Positions 24,801 to 36,271 of a stretch of DNA of 64,000 bases are shown piece by piece. The stretch covers positions 110,300,509 to 110,364,508 of the forward strand of contig OV884015.1 in the NCBI GenBank assembly GCA_930367205.1, given 5' to 3'. The stretch comes from Acanthosoma haemorrhoidale. Taxonomy: Eukaryota; Arthropoda; Insecta; Hemiptera; Acanthosomatidae. How positions within the stretch are numbered: the first letter of the stretch is position 1; the number at the start of each line of letters is the position of its first letter. The notes under the pieces are model-generated. The model made no database searches and had not been told where the DNA came from. It worked only from the letters and a program-made list of their open reading frames with translations. The translations under genes and the position numbers were made by a program.

Positions 24801-27800
24801 CTGCTAAACAGAAACATATACCATAGTTCCGACATAAGACTTGAATCACCAAATCATACCGACATATACAGAGATATTACTGGTTTCTAAAAAACAACCT
24901 AAATTTATTTTTATTTTATATTAATAATAAATAACAACGATGTAAATTTAAAACCTATCACATCGGTATTCTATTCCTAACCAATATAAGATTGTTAGAG
25001 AAAATGCTTAGGATTTAATAAGTGGACTGTATATTTTCTGAATTTACTCATGGTGAGACTAACTAGTTAAAAAATGGATGGTGGAAAACTTCTCGTCGTT
25101 AGATAGACCGTATACAATATGTAATAAATTATAATGAATTTTTTAATGTTCTCGAAAACTATAAACAGGAGAGCTGGCAACGCAGGGTTACCAACATTGC
25201 ATACACTTTCTCACAATCCTACCAACTGTACCAATATTCTCTCACTTATGTTACCAACCAAACATCAGCCGTAATAAACTTTTCTATACAATGAATGTAA
25301 GATTAATTAAATTACTTTGAGAGTACTTTTGATAAGTTTAAAAAGTATGCTTCAGTAATAGAATGATTGTTTTGAATTTTTTTTTTTTATCACATATTTT
25401 GAAGGCTTAAAATATTTTTGTGTTATGCAAAAAAAATTGTTACTGATATATATATATTGTTGTAATATTTTAAAATGATGATTTTTAATAGTGTTTGTTT
25501 AAATAAACTCAAAATTAGCGAGCATTGAATAACGTAATAACGATCCGTGATTCATTTTTGAAAGTATGAACGTTTTTATTGTCGTCATATTAATTATTAA
25601 TAATTGAAATAAAAGTAATATCATATTTAATATAAACATTTATTATATAAACTTCTAATTTAAGCAAAGTAATAAATATTCAAAACAACTGGCATTAAAT
25701 AACGAGTTGAAAGTCAAGAAGGAAGCGGAGAGATGCAGATATATATACGAGCCGACCAAGGAAAAAACATTCTTTCTTTCGTCCGGAGCAGGCAGAGAAG
25801 GACCCAGGTAGCATCCTTGCGAAGGCACGGCGACCCACCGCCTCGTGGGCCCACTTTCACTCAGCACGAAGACGCGCAAGTAAGACGATTCGGATCAAGC
25901 AAAACAAGACTACCAACGAAGATATATCCACAAGAAGCACTGGCCAGTATTAGTATACAGTTACGAATAATTTACAAGGTACCATTTTAATGTTAGTTTT
26001 AATAGTATTCTTTATTACGTACGTATATTTTATTTTTGTATATCAATTTTAGTTATTCAATGTGTATAAATAAATCCAATAAACCTTTTGCTAGAAGTTT
26101 CCTAGATAATTATTAACAGAACCCTGATATAACGTAAAAGTTATTAAATATAAAAGTTTTTTTTTTTTAAATTATATGAAAGAAAATATAAATAAAATAT
26201 TTATTAATAAATAAGCAAATATTAGAATAATATATATATTTTTAAAGGTAAATCAAGTATTGTCTCTCGTCTTTTGGGTGCTATCGATTCGGAAGAAACG
26301 AGAAACATGAGGCTTTCTTCAGTCGATCAAAAAATCCAAGATGGGGAAGATGCCATTTTCCTAAATGAGGAAAATCTGAAGTAAGAATGATTTTATCACA
26401 GATGTTTGTTAGAAGCATTCCCTCAAATTCAGTATTTACTATTAATGGGTAATTTACGTATTAATACTATATTTTTATTTGTAGAGATTTCAAAATTAAA
26501 ACTCTCGCGGATATAGAGAATTTCCAGAAAAAAAAGGTAACGGATTTGACGGAAACATTAGAAGATTTTATTAAACTACAAATCAAAATGGCGCGTAAGG
26601 TAATGTTATCAAAGTTTATTTGTATTGTATTTATTAATAATCACTAGTTGTAGTATCAATCCATTATTTTTTATAATTATTATCCAAGAAATAAATGTGA
26701 CAGGTTTAATAGAGTTTCGAACTTGCGACCTCCTGATCTCTGCTAGTTGCACTTCCAACTGAACTATCCGAGACTGTATCAAATATCTTTAGCTACGGTC
26801 TATTTACTATTGCATATAGTTAATATTTTGCTTACAATTATAAGAGTATATCGTTATGATATTTAGATGTGAGTTTGTGATGTTGCCTTTGATATAAACT
26901 GAAAATTAGAGGGCATAAAAGGGCGGTAAATGACCCGTAGATCACGGCTATGAAGGGATGAACATTATTTGTTGCCCTTATATCTAATATTAATAGTTAT
27001 CATATAAATAATATCAAGAATTAAATATAAATATTTTAATATTGGATTTGTTAACTTTAAAATCAGAAAAGTTAATCTGAGACAACCGGCATTGGAAAAT
27101 AAGAAAGTTAAAAAAATCAAGAAGGCAACAGAGGAGTATATAATAATGACGATACATCGGTAAGCAGCTCTTTTTCATTTTGACCCTCCCAAGAGATGCG
27201 GGAGCGTCCTTGTTCATTTTGATCAGCCTATGAGACAAGGTGAGTCGAGTTCTCTTTGATCATCCCATGAGACAAGCAGATGGAAGAAGAGAAGAAGGAT
27301 TGAGATGTTAGAAGTAGACGTGTACTGATCTTGTGGGACAACAACAACGAACGAAGCGACAAAAGTAGAACCACGCGGAAGAAAATAGAAAACAACATGA
27401 AAATTAGTAAATCTGGCCAGTCGCGAAAATAATATTAAGGTAAATATTAAGTTTAGTTAATAAAACATTGTAATTTGTCAAAGACGTGCTTTTATATAAT
27501 AAATTAATGAAAAGTTTTGTAAAATCTAATTTTCCTTTTGCCAGAGTTTCTTTTTTATATTAACAGAACCTTTAAAACCTCAGATTAATTTAAATATAAA
27601 CAATATAGATAAAAAACACAACATTATGTTGCTAGTCTAATCTAATTATTTGTAAATTTATAAAATTGTATTTTGGGTTGTATTCATGCTGTGATGTTGA
27701 ACCTATTGGTGATGTAAATTTTATATCAATTTATTGTATTTACACGACTTTAAGCAGACTATATTGCTGGTTACTATTACAATATAGTTAGTACTCTGTT

Positions 27801-28863
27801 CACCATTAGAGTCCGGCAGAGGAGGCTACGATGTAATACTCCTTTGGTAACGAGTAAGGAGTATATAATATACTGTTGTGATATTTTAATGTTATGATTT
27901 TTAATTGTGTTTTTGAATTAAACTCGGAATTAGCGAGCGTTGAAGAACGTAATAACGATCCGTGGTTCATGCCTATGAAAGTATGAACGGTTTTATTGTC
28001 GTCATATTAATTATTAATAATTATAATAAAAATAATATCATAACTAATATAAACATTTATTATATAAACTTCAAAATTAAGCAAAGTATAAATATCCGAA
28101 ACAACTGGCATTAAATAACCAGTTGAAAGATCAGTAAGGCAGCGGAGAGATGCAGATATATGATCCGCCAGAGGACGGAAGCAGACACTCTTTCTTCTGG
28201 GACCGAAGAGACAGGAGGCACGCAAGCCCAGGTAGCGACCCACGCTAAGGCCTGGTGGTGCATCAGAGAGAAGCGGCCCCAGACTTTCACCCGGTGCGAA
28301 AACAAAGGAAGACGAAGATTATCCACAAAGAAGCACTGGCCAGTATTAGTATCACGTTACGAATAATTAAAGGTACCATTTTAATGTTAGATTTAATAGT
28401 ATTCTTTATTACGTACGTAGTTAATTTGTATATCAATTTTTTTATATTCAATGTGTGTAATTAAAACCATTATTCCTTTTGCCAGAAGTTTCCTAAAATT
28501 TTATTAACAGAACCTTGAGATAACGTTAAAGTTAAATATAAAGTTTTAAATTATATGAAAAAATATAAAATTAAAATATACATAAATAATAAATATTTGA
28601 ATAATACATAATAATAGTACAAGAGCGGAGATAATACTATTATTAAAGAAATGGTACATTAAGAAGTTACGGTTTTTAGTAAGAGGTAGGGGAACCTGTT
28701 ACAGTTGCGTTTGTCTTTTGTGCAATTATATTCATCTTTTATAAATGATTACTGTCTTTGAACATTTCAAATGCAAATTATTATTATTTGTTTTTTTGTT
28801 TTTTTACAGGGGTTGCACACGTGGAGCAATATCAAAGACTGTATTAATAGTATACCAACTTAA
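21807..28863 (+). CDS. SNX4: Sorting nexin-4, complete 11-exon gene
   Basis: Exons: 21807-21863, 21939-22057, 23039-23255, 23330-23435, 23514-23623, 24005-24142, 24244-24329, 24423-24547, 26248-26380, 26485-26599, 28810-28863 (stop TAA). All introns are GT-AG, the phases close exactly, and the total is 1260 nt, 419 aa (human SNX4 is 450). Exon 3 carries the PX-domain signatures RRYSEF (residues 77-82) and PPLPEKK (99-105). Residues about 190-415 form the helical BAR region, including SEWSAIEKEMGD (235-246), which matches vertebrate SNX4 almost exactly. SNX4 binds phosphatidylinositol-3-phosphate on early endosomes, dimerises through BAR, and returns cargo such as transferrin receptor to the recycling compartment; it also supports autophagy. 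The protein has a shorter N-terminus than the mammalian form. The ATG follows an A-rich context (ataaATGG). Introns 8 and 10 carry LTR-like repeats. No frameshift or stop is seen. Confidence 0.95.
25458..26118 (+). mobile_element. LTR-like repeat, family G copy 1, in SNX4 intron 8
   Basis: Starts TGTTGTAATATTTT and ends TTATTAACA. It contains a TATA-like gcagatatatatacgag at about 25737 and, downstream, a GC-rich block and aataaa at about 26068, the order expected in an LTR (U3-R-U5). It is about 80% like copy 2 at 27874. Homology continues some 90 bases past the AACA, so the true boundary is unclear. No target duplication seen. Confidence 0.5.
26690..26775 (-). repeat. tRNA-like sequence (SINE head) in SNX4 intron 10
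   Basis: On the - strand ggatagttcagttggaag fits an A box and ggtcgcaagttcgaaactc a B box, about 35 bases apart. The acceptor stem does not pair, so this is a tRNA pseudogene or SINE head rather than a tRNA gene. Confidence 0.5.
27030..27580 (+). repeat. Diverged relative of repeat family G
   Basis: Shares the blocks caaccggcattggaaaataa, ccttttgccag and attaacagaacc with copies 1 and 2, but the central part differs. It lies between them in SNX4 intron 10. Confidence 0.35.
27874..28509 (+). mobile_element. LTR-like repeat, family G copy 2, in SNX4 intron 10
   Basis: Same layout as copy 1: TGTTGTGATATTTT at the start, agatgcagatatatgatcc TATA-like box, GC-rich centre, AACA end followed by gaacc. 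Direct orientation relative to copy 1, with exons 9 and 10 of SNX4 lying between the two. Confidence 0.5.
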
Positions 28864-30476
28864 ACAATTTTATTCTTTATTGATACTTATTTATTAACTT
28901 AATGATCTGATGATATTCATATTAAACCCAATGGTATTATTTAGTAAAAGACTCTGGTATTCGAGAAATATTTTATAAATACATTTTTGTTCAGCGTTGA
29001 GAAATAATAAAGTTTGTAAATTACTAACTGCCTAAATATAGTAAAAATACTTTATGCATTAACTCTGTATGTCTTTTATTTAACTCGTATGTGAAATATA
29101 CAGATTCTAGTTACATTTTTTTATTGTTCTATTGGATAAATTATATTAAACAATATATGATCAATATGAAAAAAAAAATGTTTAATTCGCTCAAGTATAT
29201 AGAATTTGAATTCTACTAAGTAGATTAGTTTCTTGATTTTATTTGTGTAAAATAATTTACAGAAATCATGTTGCATGGTGTGCCGTTTAATGCATAAGTA
29301 GTCAAAATTCAAAAATGAAAAACATTTCATAACTGCTAAACAAAATCATATTGAAGTTTATTCTTGTGCCATCCATTCATAACTGCTAAACAAGAAAATT
29401 AAAAAAAAAAAAAAGTTGCCAAATAATAAAAAGAGATATTTTTAGAAGAATTTTTTACTGTTTGATTGATTGTTCATGCTACTGCTAACTACCTCAGGTC
29501 GTGGAGATATTTCCAAGCAATATTATCTAATATTAATCTCGTGTATGTTATTGCGGTTCATATATTTCATATATATTTATTTTTTGTACATTTTTTTTTG
29601 TTATTTGTAGATGTCGTTGACACTAATTTATTTTGTGGACTGTTGTAAAAGACTTGATTTTGTTTTTTTATTATCATTTTTTTTTTTGTGGTTGTTTGGT
29701 CTTTTTTGTTTAATAAGTCAACAGTGGGAAAGCATTTTCTTACAGTTAGTAAATATTGCTTATAATTTTATAAATATCGATATTTATATAATGTGAAAAA
29801 AAGTTTTTCAAAAAAAAACTTGAGGTCTCTCCCAAAATATCTTTAATTAGTGTCATTACATCAACAGACGATGTTTTGTCTATTCAGATATCCTTAAGGC
29901 TACATTGTAGGCAAAACCCATCGAAAACATTTAAAATATTAAGATAAGTATCAATTATGTTGTTTTTTAAGTTGTTGTTTCCTACATAGTTTTTTTCTAC
30001 ATATGTAAATTTAATAGTTCTGTTTGTTTTTTGTCTACGTTGTAGCCCTGAGGATGTCTGAATAAGCAAAACGTTAACTGTTGATGTAATTTTAATAATA
30101 GATGTTTCGGAAGAAACTTTAAGCTTTTTTTTTTTCCCCCAAAACTTATTTTTATACAATATAAACATCAATACACAGATCTCTTTATTTGAGTGTTACT
30201 CTGAAGAATAATATTGATAAATATAGAAATGTCAAAATGTTTTGCCACTTTTTGACTTCTGAATTAGAATTACGAGTTTGTTGTGATCACAGTATTATGC
30301 ATTCCACTGTCTCATAAGGAATTTATTATTGTTCATTAAAATTTTTTTTTGTTTATAAATATATTTTTTGTATACAAGGATTAAATATTTATTTGTTGTT
30401 AAAATATTATTATCTCACTTTATTCTGACCTAACCTCCTTTGTCGACTTCCTTGGTTTTGAGGATGGTATGGATAT
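28864..30476. other. AT-rich stretch downstream of SNX4
   Basis: Apart from the polyadenylation signal at 29006, I see only AT-rich DNA with short chance frames. Confidence 0.5.
29006..29011 (+). promoter_or_regulatory. Probable SNX4 polyadenylation signal
   Basis: A canonical AATAAA lies about 140 bases after the SNX4 stop codon, in AT-rich DNA. It is the first canonical signal I see downstream of the last exon. Use of this site is inferred. Confidence 0.5.
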
Positions 30477-30594
30477 ACAGCCAACGGCCATACCACGTTG
30501 AACGCACTGGTTCTCTTCCGACCACCGAAGTTAAGCAACGTCGGGCGTGGTTAGTACTTGGATGGGTGATTGCCTGGGAAAGCCGCACAAGTTT
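30477..30594 (+). rRNA. 5S rRNA-like sequence, solitary, 3' end diverged
   Basis: Starts GCCAACGGCCATACCACG, as in arthropod 5S. The internal promoter is well kept: box A-like AAGTTAAGCAACGTCGGGC, then TTAGTACTTGGATGGG and TGATTGCCTGGGAA. The 3' strand of helix I is wrong: instead of a complement to GCCAACGGC it reads ACAAGTTTTTG. A T-run follows straight after, as for polymerase III termination. Functional 5S genes usually lie in tandem arrays, so this single copy is more likely a dispersed pseudogene or the head of a 5S-derived SINE. Confidence 0.75.
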
Positions 30595-31960
30595 TTGTAA
30601 GGGGCTTTTCACACTGGCCAAGTTGTGCTAGTGAGTAAGTATGAAGACATAGTGCAGGGAAAGGCAAGGCCTTTACAGACTGTGATTGCGTCATAAAATA
30701 TTGTAAGTTTATTATCACAGAGTTTTGTTGATAATTTTGTTCAAAGCTGTAGTTTTTTTTTGTTTTTAGAAGTATGAAAGGAATTAAAGGAAAAAAGTTA
30801 ATATTTTTATTGCAATTTTGTCAATTGACCTAATGTGTGTACAGCAGAAAATGGGGTTATCCATTAATCTTTTAACTGTAAGTTTCTATTCTAAATTAAG
30901 GAAACCGGGGTTAAAATTAACAAATATCAACTATTAAGGAAGTCATATGCAATGTTTAATGTTGATAGATGTGATAGAATAAACAGTGGGAATGACATCA
31001 CAAACGATTTGCAATGAGCCAAAGGTAACGCTGGAATCTTATAAGTGTGACTTCATCCCAGGCGGTGAAAAGTTTCTAGAATAGAAATTGATGAATGTGT
31101 GGTAAGTAGTCTACAGGCTTGACGCAGGCATTCAAATATTAAACGATTATGAACTTGTTCGAAGTGTGGTGATTATTGATCGTCTAAAATAATTAGCCAC
31201 AATGAAGCTGAAACTATGCTTTCCAAGCGCATTGATGAATGGTTTAAGAAACAAGCGGAAGCAGGCACTATTCAATTGTTGCTTCTACATAAGATACATT
31301 ACTTTTGGGGCAATAAAAGACTTATGGGGGATTTTTCATATCTTAAATTACATGACAGTAATAATTACATAATGCGATATCGTACATGACATGTGCTCAT
31401 GTATAAGTATAATACACAATTAAATTTAACAAAGAGGGGGAAATAATAGTGATAAAATTAAGTACATAAACATTAGTGTTTGATATTTTAAAAGGAGCTA
31501 TGGGTATTTAGTTAAACAATGGCAGTAATCGTTTATAGTTAACACAAAGTATCTGTCTGAGCGGTAAGAGGGTTTTAAAAATATGCAAGGATAAAGTAGC
31601 AGGGAGTTGCGGAGCGAGCAAGAAAGGAACGGTCGAATGCTGCAGTTCCACAGGAAGGGGTATGAATGTCAGTAAGATTGGATCTTGTGTCCCGGTAGGA
31701 GACTGAGGATTTAAACTGCAGGATATTTTAAATACAAGGGGGTTCAGTTTAAATTTCCTGGATCATGTTTATTACCAGTGCTTATTTCTGGGCGGTGTTC
31801 GATATTCCCAAATGTGATTTTGGCATTTCCTCTTTATATGTTCTAAATTCTAACAGAAGTATCTTAAATGGTTGATTCTTAGTGCCATAAAATGAGAGCC
31901 TTTCTTTTTTTTTGTTTTTGTCATTGAGGTTATGTTGATCCTCTCCACTAGTTTTTTTTT
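30595..31960. other. Unassigned stretch after the 5S-like sequence
   Basis: No exon or repeat recognised. If the 5S-like sequence heads a SINE, the body would lie in the first few hundred bases here, but no second copy exists in the window to show it. Confidence 0.35.
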
Positions 31961-31964
31961 TAAT

Positions 31965-32610
31965 TTCATTCCTCTTCCTGTATCCGAGACAGTACAGTAT
32001 TTAGGCTTCCATCTCTACAAAAAGTTGACATGGAGCCCATACACGAGGCTAAAAAGACAAGAACTAAACAGACGCTTTGGACGACTGCAAAGACTACTTC
32101 AAAGGACATCCCATCTCTCAATAGAAAATAAATTACTAATCTACAAAGTTATACTTAAACCAATCTGGACATAAGGAATAGAGCTATGGGGGACAGGAAA
32201 AAAGTCGAACATCAAGCGCAGCCAATCCTTTCAATCAAAAGTCCTGAGAACAATAGTAAATGCTCCTTATTATGTCAGCAAGAAAACCCTTCATAACGAT
32301 TTTAATATACCCTACATTCTTGAAGTCATCCCTTCCAAGTTCATAAAATTCCATAGTAACTTATCCAACCACCCTAATTCCCTAGCACAGTCATTATACT
32401 CCGCCCACTCATCCCTACAATCCTTCTCGGAGACTAAAACGGCAGAGATCCTTCCCAAGACTCCGCTTCCTCTTTCGCACGCGAGGGAGGTGACAACCAT
32501 GTGGACGTGGGAGGTCTCTGGACTGTTTGTAAATACTGTATGAATGAAAATTAATCACAATTACTTAATGCCCGATGAGGCAGATTGTAATTTTATCATA
32601 ATAAAGTTGT
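31965..32610 (+). mobile_element. LINE-B 3' end, best-preserved reverse transcriptase C-terminus
   Basis: The frame reads ETVQYLGFHLYKKLTWSPYT then RRFGRLQRLLQRTSHLSIEN and LLIYKVILKPIWT before a stop; the following ELWGT continues in the same frame. These motifs match the C-terminus of Jockey-type reverse transcriptases. The 3' UTR ends at a ttatcataataaag block without poly(A). 5'-truncated at about 31965. Confidence 0.8.
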
Positions 32611-33031
32611 TGTTAATAATGAGTTCATGTTGGATCGCGGTGCGAATTGCCTGTAAGGATCATCAGCCCTCTGTGTTCAGGGGTTTTATAGACCCCAGTT
32701 ATTTGTTATGAAGACTCGCACAGTATTGAGATAGGCTTGGATTAGCTGTGTGTACACCTCGTGGTCAAGGAATCTTCTACAGTCGTCCATACATACCTAC
32801 AACCTACCCTGCATTTCCTTTCATGTTAACTATTGCGTAAACGGTTTTGAGTCATTTTATTAATACAGTCCATGTTTGATTCCTTCACATGTGCTCATCA
32901 TTTATGTATTCAATTTATTTAGTGTTAGATGATTTGTTGTATTTTGTGTTTGATCAGGTATTCGCCATTGCCGGAAGGGCTAAATACCCTTGATTCAAGG
33001 TAATCGCGTGTATCGGTTTCCCGGAAGCAGG

Positions 33032-33276
33032 ATGGACGAAAGGCCTAAGATTGGCGTAGGTTTAAAAACAGACGAAAAAGGGCGAATGATCGATAATTAT
33101 AACTTAGAGGGTCATCGGACGGAAGGGAATGATGAATCTAGCCGACGAGTCGTAGAGATAGCGTGTCCCATGTTTAGCGCGCATGTTGTCCCATCGATTC
33201 TTGCTCGTCCTCGCTCAGCCTTTGCATTGTTCGTTTCCGACAGCCTTGCCTCACTCACTCATGACCACTATTTGAG
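33032..33276 (+). CDS. Candidate first coding exon, unrecognised hydrophilic protein
   Basis: An ATG in a good context (caggATGG) opens 81 codons (starts MDERPKIGVGLKTDEKGRM) and runs to a plausible donor, gtaata, after TTGAG. The stretch is CpG-richer than its surroundings and has no match to repeats in the window. The downstream exon, which should start in phase 2, was not found, and no domain is recognisable. It may be a 5' exon, a non-coding RNA exon or a chance frame. Confidence 0.3.
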
Positions 33277-33279
33277 GTA

Positions 33280-34250
33280 ATACAAATCACCTTGATACAA
33301 TTTAAATTTAACTATAATAATACTAGGTGTCATTATAATTAAGTTAGCTAAGTAAATAAAATGCAAAAAAAAAAAAGAAAAACTTATTCAAGCATAGCTT
33401 AGGGTATTTATTATGTTTATTTATCCATAACATTCAAAGTTAGGCTAGGATATTTAGACTGTTGTATGGGTGATGTCTTATTTTAAACCCTTTCACGTTA
33501 TACATGTTTCGAAGTGTTTTCGTATTAGACTTCGTAAATGGCAATTAAATATTGAAATAGTACACAATAATATAATAGAAATACACAAAATTTTGGGTTG
33601 ACAAAAATTATTCCAACAGCCCACAAGTGGAAGAAACACTATTCACAGATACTTGGGTACTCTGCGTAAGTTAAAAAAAAAAAAAAACTGTTAATGATGG
33701 TGATAAAACTACAGGGTAATTTCTAAATAATTAATTTTATTAGTTAAATAATCTTTAGCACTGAAAATATTCTTGTCAACAGGTAAAAGGAATTGCAAAC
33801 AGCTTGTTACTTATCGACTAGCGAAACTCTAATTTTTTAAAAAATATATTTGAAATTATTTTTTCGTTACAGTATTTAATTCTTGGCCATGGCTACAAAA
33901 ACTAGAACATTTGAGTTGAAATTTTTTATAAATGACCGAACGGGACTGCTATCCCTCACTTTAAATTTTGTTTCTTATCATACTCCCCTGTTACAGCATT
34001 TTAACTTAAAACTAATATATATCAGTAATATATGCTATATTGAAGGCCGTGACAGTAGAAAATATTTATTTTTAAAAAACTGTGCATAATTCCCTACCGT
34101 AGAAATTCATTCATCATTTTCTTCTCAATTCCCAGAGATTACTAACTAACTGACATGGGCTGTATATAATATAATGACGATTCCCTTGTTTCCTTGACGA
34201 TGCAATTTTTTGTTTTTCCATATCTCTTCTTACAAAATTAATATATGTTA
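33280..34250. other. AT-rich stretch, no gene seen
   Basis: Homopolymer tracts and short frames only. If 33032-33276 is a first exon, this would be its intron. Confidence 0.35.
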
Positions 34251-34254
34251 CAAA

Positions 34255-34345
34255 ATATATATATTTCCTGTAGCTTGGCTACATTTTACACAAATTCTAG
34301 TATACAAAATCGACTGAATTTATTAAAAGTGATGGGGCTCACCTT
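34255..34345 (-). mobile_element. Short LINE-A 3' UTR remnant
   Basis: Carries atttcctgtagcttggctac and gtgatggggctcacctta in LINE-A order with an internal deletion. Confidence 0.55.
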
Positions 34346-34445
34346 AATTTATTTTTATTTTTTAATTTAAAACGGGTGGTAAGGATATCAGTACCAGAGT
34401 TTTTTCTGGTTGTGTACATGAAGGACTAATTGAGCCCGAAACTAC

Positions 34446-34612
34446 GCAACAAAATAATAAATAAATAAAAGATATGGAAAAATAATGAATAAATAAATAA
34501 AATATGTTATGCAAAAATAATTAATAAATAAAACCTATTATGCAAAAATAATTAATAAATAAAATATATTATGCAAAAATAATGAATAAATAAAAGATAT
34601 TATGTAAAAAAT
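34446..34612. repeat. AT-rich tandem repeat, unit about 30 bp
   Basis: Five imperfect units of the form aaaataattaataaataaaa plus NNtattatgc. Confidence 0.8.
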
Positions 34613-36271
34613 AAAAAGAATATTATTATCTAGTTAGCAGATTCTATCGGTTTTTTTTTTAGAATATACCTTTAAAATTTTAGATTGATTGAATAATTTT
34701 TTTATGAAGTTTATATCGCCTTGGCCTCTATAATAAACGTTATATATACAAAACAAATACATATTTACAAAACAAGACACATGACACACTTGATACGTCG
34801 ACTTATCGGTCGGCTGATTTCTAAACTGCCTTAGTTTTTGTTATGAAAAACGCGTCGCTTCAATATATGACATAGGCAAAACAATTTTGACTATAAAAAT
34901 AAAATAAACTATTTTTAAAAAATATTAAAAAAAAAAAATAAGTTGTAGGTAGTATGTATACCATCATACGATATCCCATCAATGACCAGTATGAAAAGCT
35001 CCCAAAGCGTAAATCCTCTGCGAAGGTTGAAGAATTTCTGTCGAGTTCGAAGGGACTTTTAGCCAATATAGTAGTTTAAATATTTTTATTTTAAAATTTT
35101 GAACATATACACATTTTATATGTGATCCTAAACTATTTTTTTTTTAATTATCAACCAAAAAAATCCCAGGAAAGTGTTTCTATTTTGAGATATACCCCCT
35201 CATATGTGTTCTATCGTTTTTTGGATTTATTTATTTGTACATGTTATTCAAAGTATTTTTCTTTTCTATTCGTTTTAAAAAATATGTTTTTTATAATGTA
35301 ATATAAGCCCTTAGTTTTATTGTACCTAGTCGTACTGTAGTTAATATTAGCAGTACCTATCGCTGTAACCATACTGTTTCTTATGTTCCTACGCTTATTT
35401 TGCAGATGTTTGGCCGTCTTATCTGTAATATTTAATAATCCATTTAGAGTTGTAATAAATGCCTATTAAACTCTTAGATAAGTAAATTTATGCTGGCTGT
35501 GTGAATTGTTGTTCGTGAGGAAAATAATTCTAAAAATGACAATAATTCATGACGGCGCATATTGACGACGTATCGGCACGACATGAAAATTTTAGTAGCT
35601 GTCTGATAAGCAATCGATTCATATTTATCTCCTAGCAACGATGGTTACATAAATGCGAGCATGTCAATACATTTGTTTACATAATATATGCATAAATATA
35701 TAATGTTATGTTGTGCTTTGGTTTTGTACGAGGCCGACTGTTTGCCTGTATAGAAAAATATGTTTTTTAATCGCAGTAACATCTCCCAGCAACGGTTTAG
35801 AGTGATAATTTTAAAATCGATTATGACACGAGTCGTTACTATCGCCTTAGTATTTATATTTGGTCAGTGGTATCGATTAACCTGAAAGCCACAGCCTGTA
35901 CTTAGACCTTATACAAACTGGCAGATGTTTGTCAACTTGCCCAGAAATATCTTCTCATGGATCGATAATTTCGTTTATCCACAGAATATTTATTTCTTCA
36001 CAAGCGCTTTAGATTGTAATACACAATCATTGTCAAATATTATCTAAGGTCACAACATACGAGACATGTTAAAAGTTTCAATAAGGCGTCACTAAATAAC
36101 CGCTTGAAAACATTGGAGCTAACGACGAAATGACGATATTCGACGAATGGGCTTATAGAAATAATACGTATTACTCAAAAACTTACAGCAAGGCTCCCTG
36201 TCGTGCCGACTGGAAGTTGTATCGATAACAATCAAAACATATCATATATGTATCATTAACAATCAATATGA
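34613..36271. other. Unassigned stretch
   Basis: No exon recognised. 35550-36250 is a little richer in CpG than its neighbours (blocks such as gacgacgtatcggcacgac) but has no long frame. Confidence 0.35.

Noticed and set aside
25733..25990. 85-codon frame with basic residues, and 28160-28366 in the sister repeat
   Set aside because: Both lie in the core of LTR-like family G repeats and the two frames do not encode alike proteins.
26690..26775. A functional tRNA gene
   Set aside because: A and B boxes are present but the acceptor stem does not pair, which fits a SINE head better.
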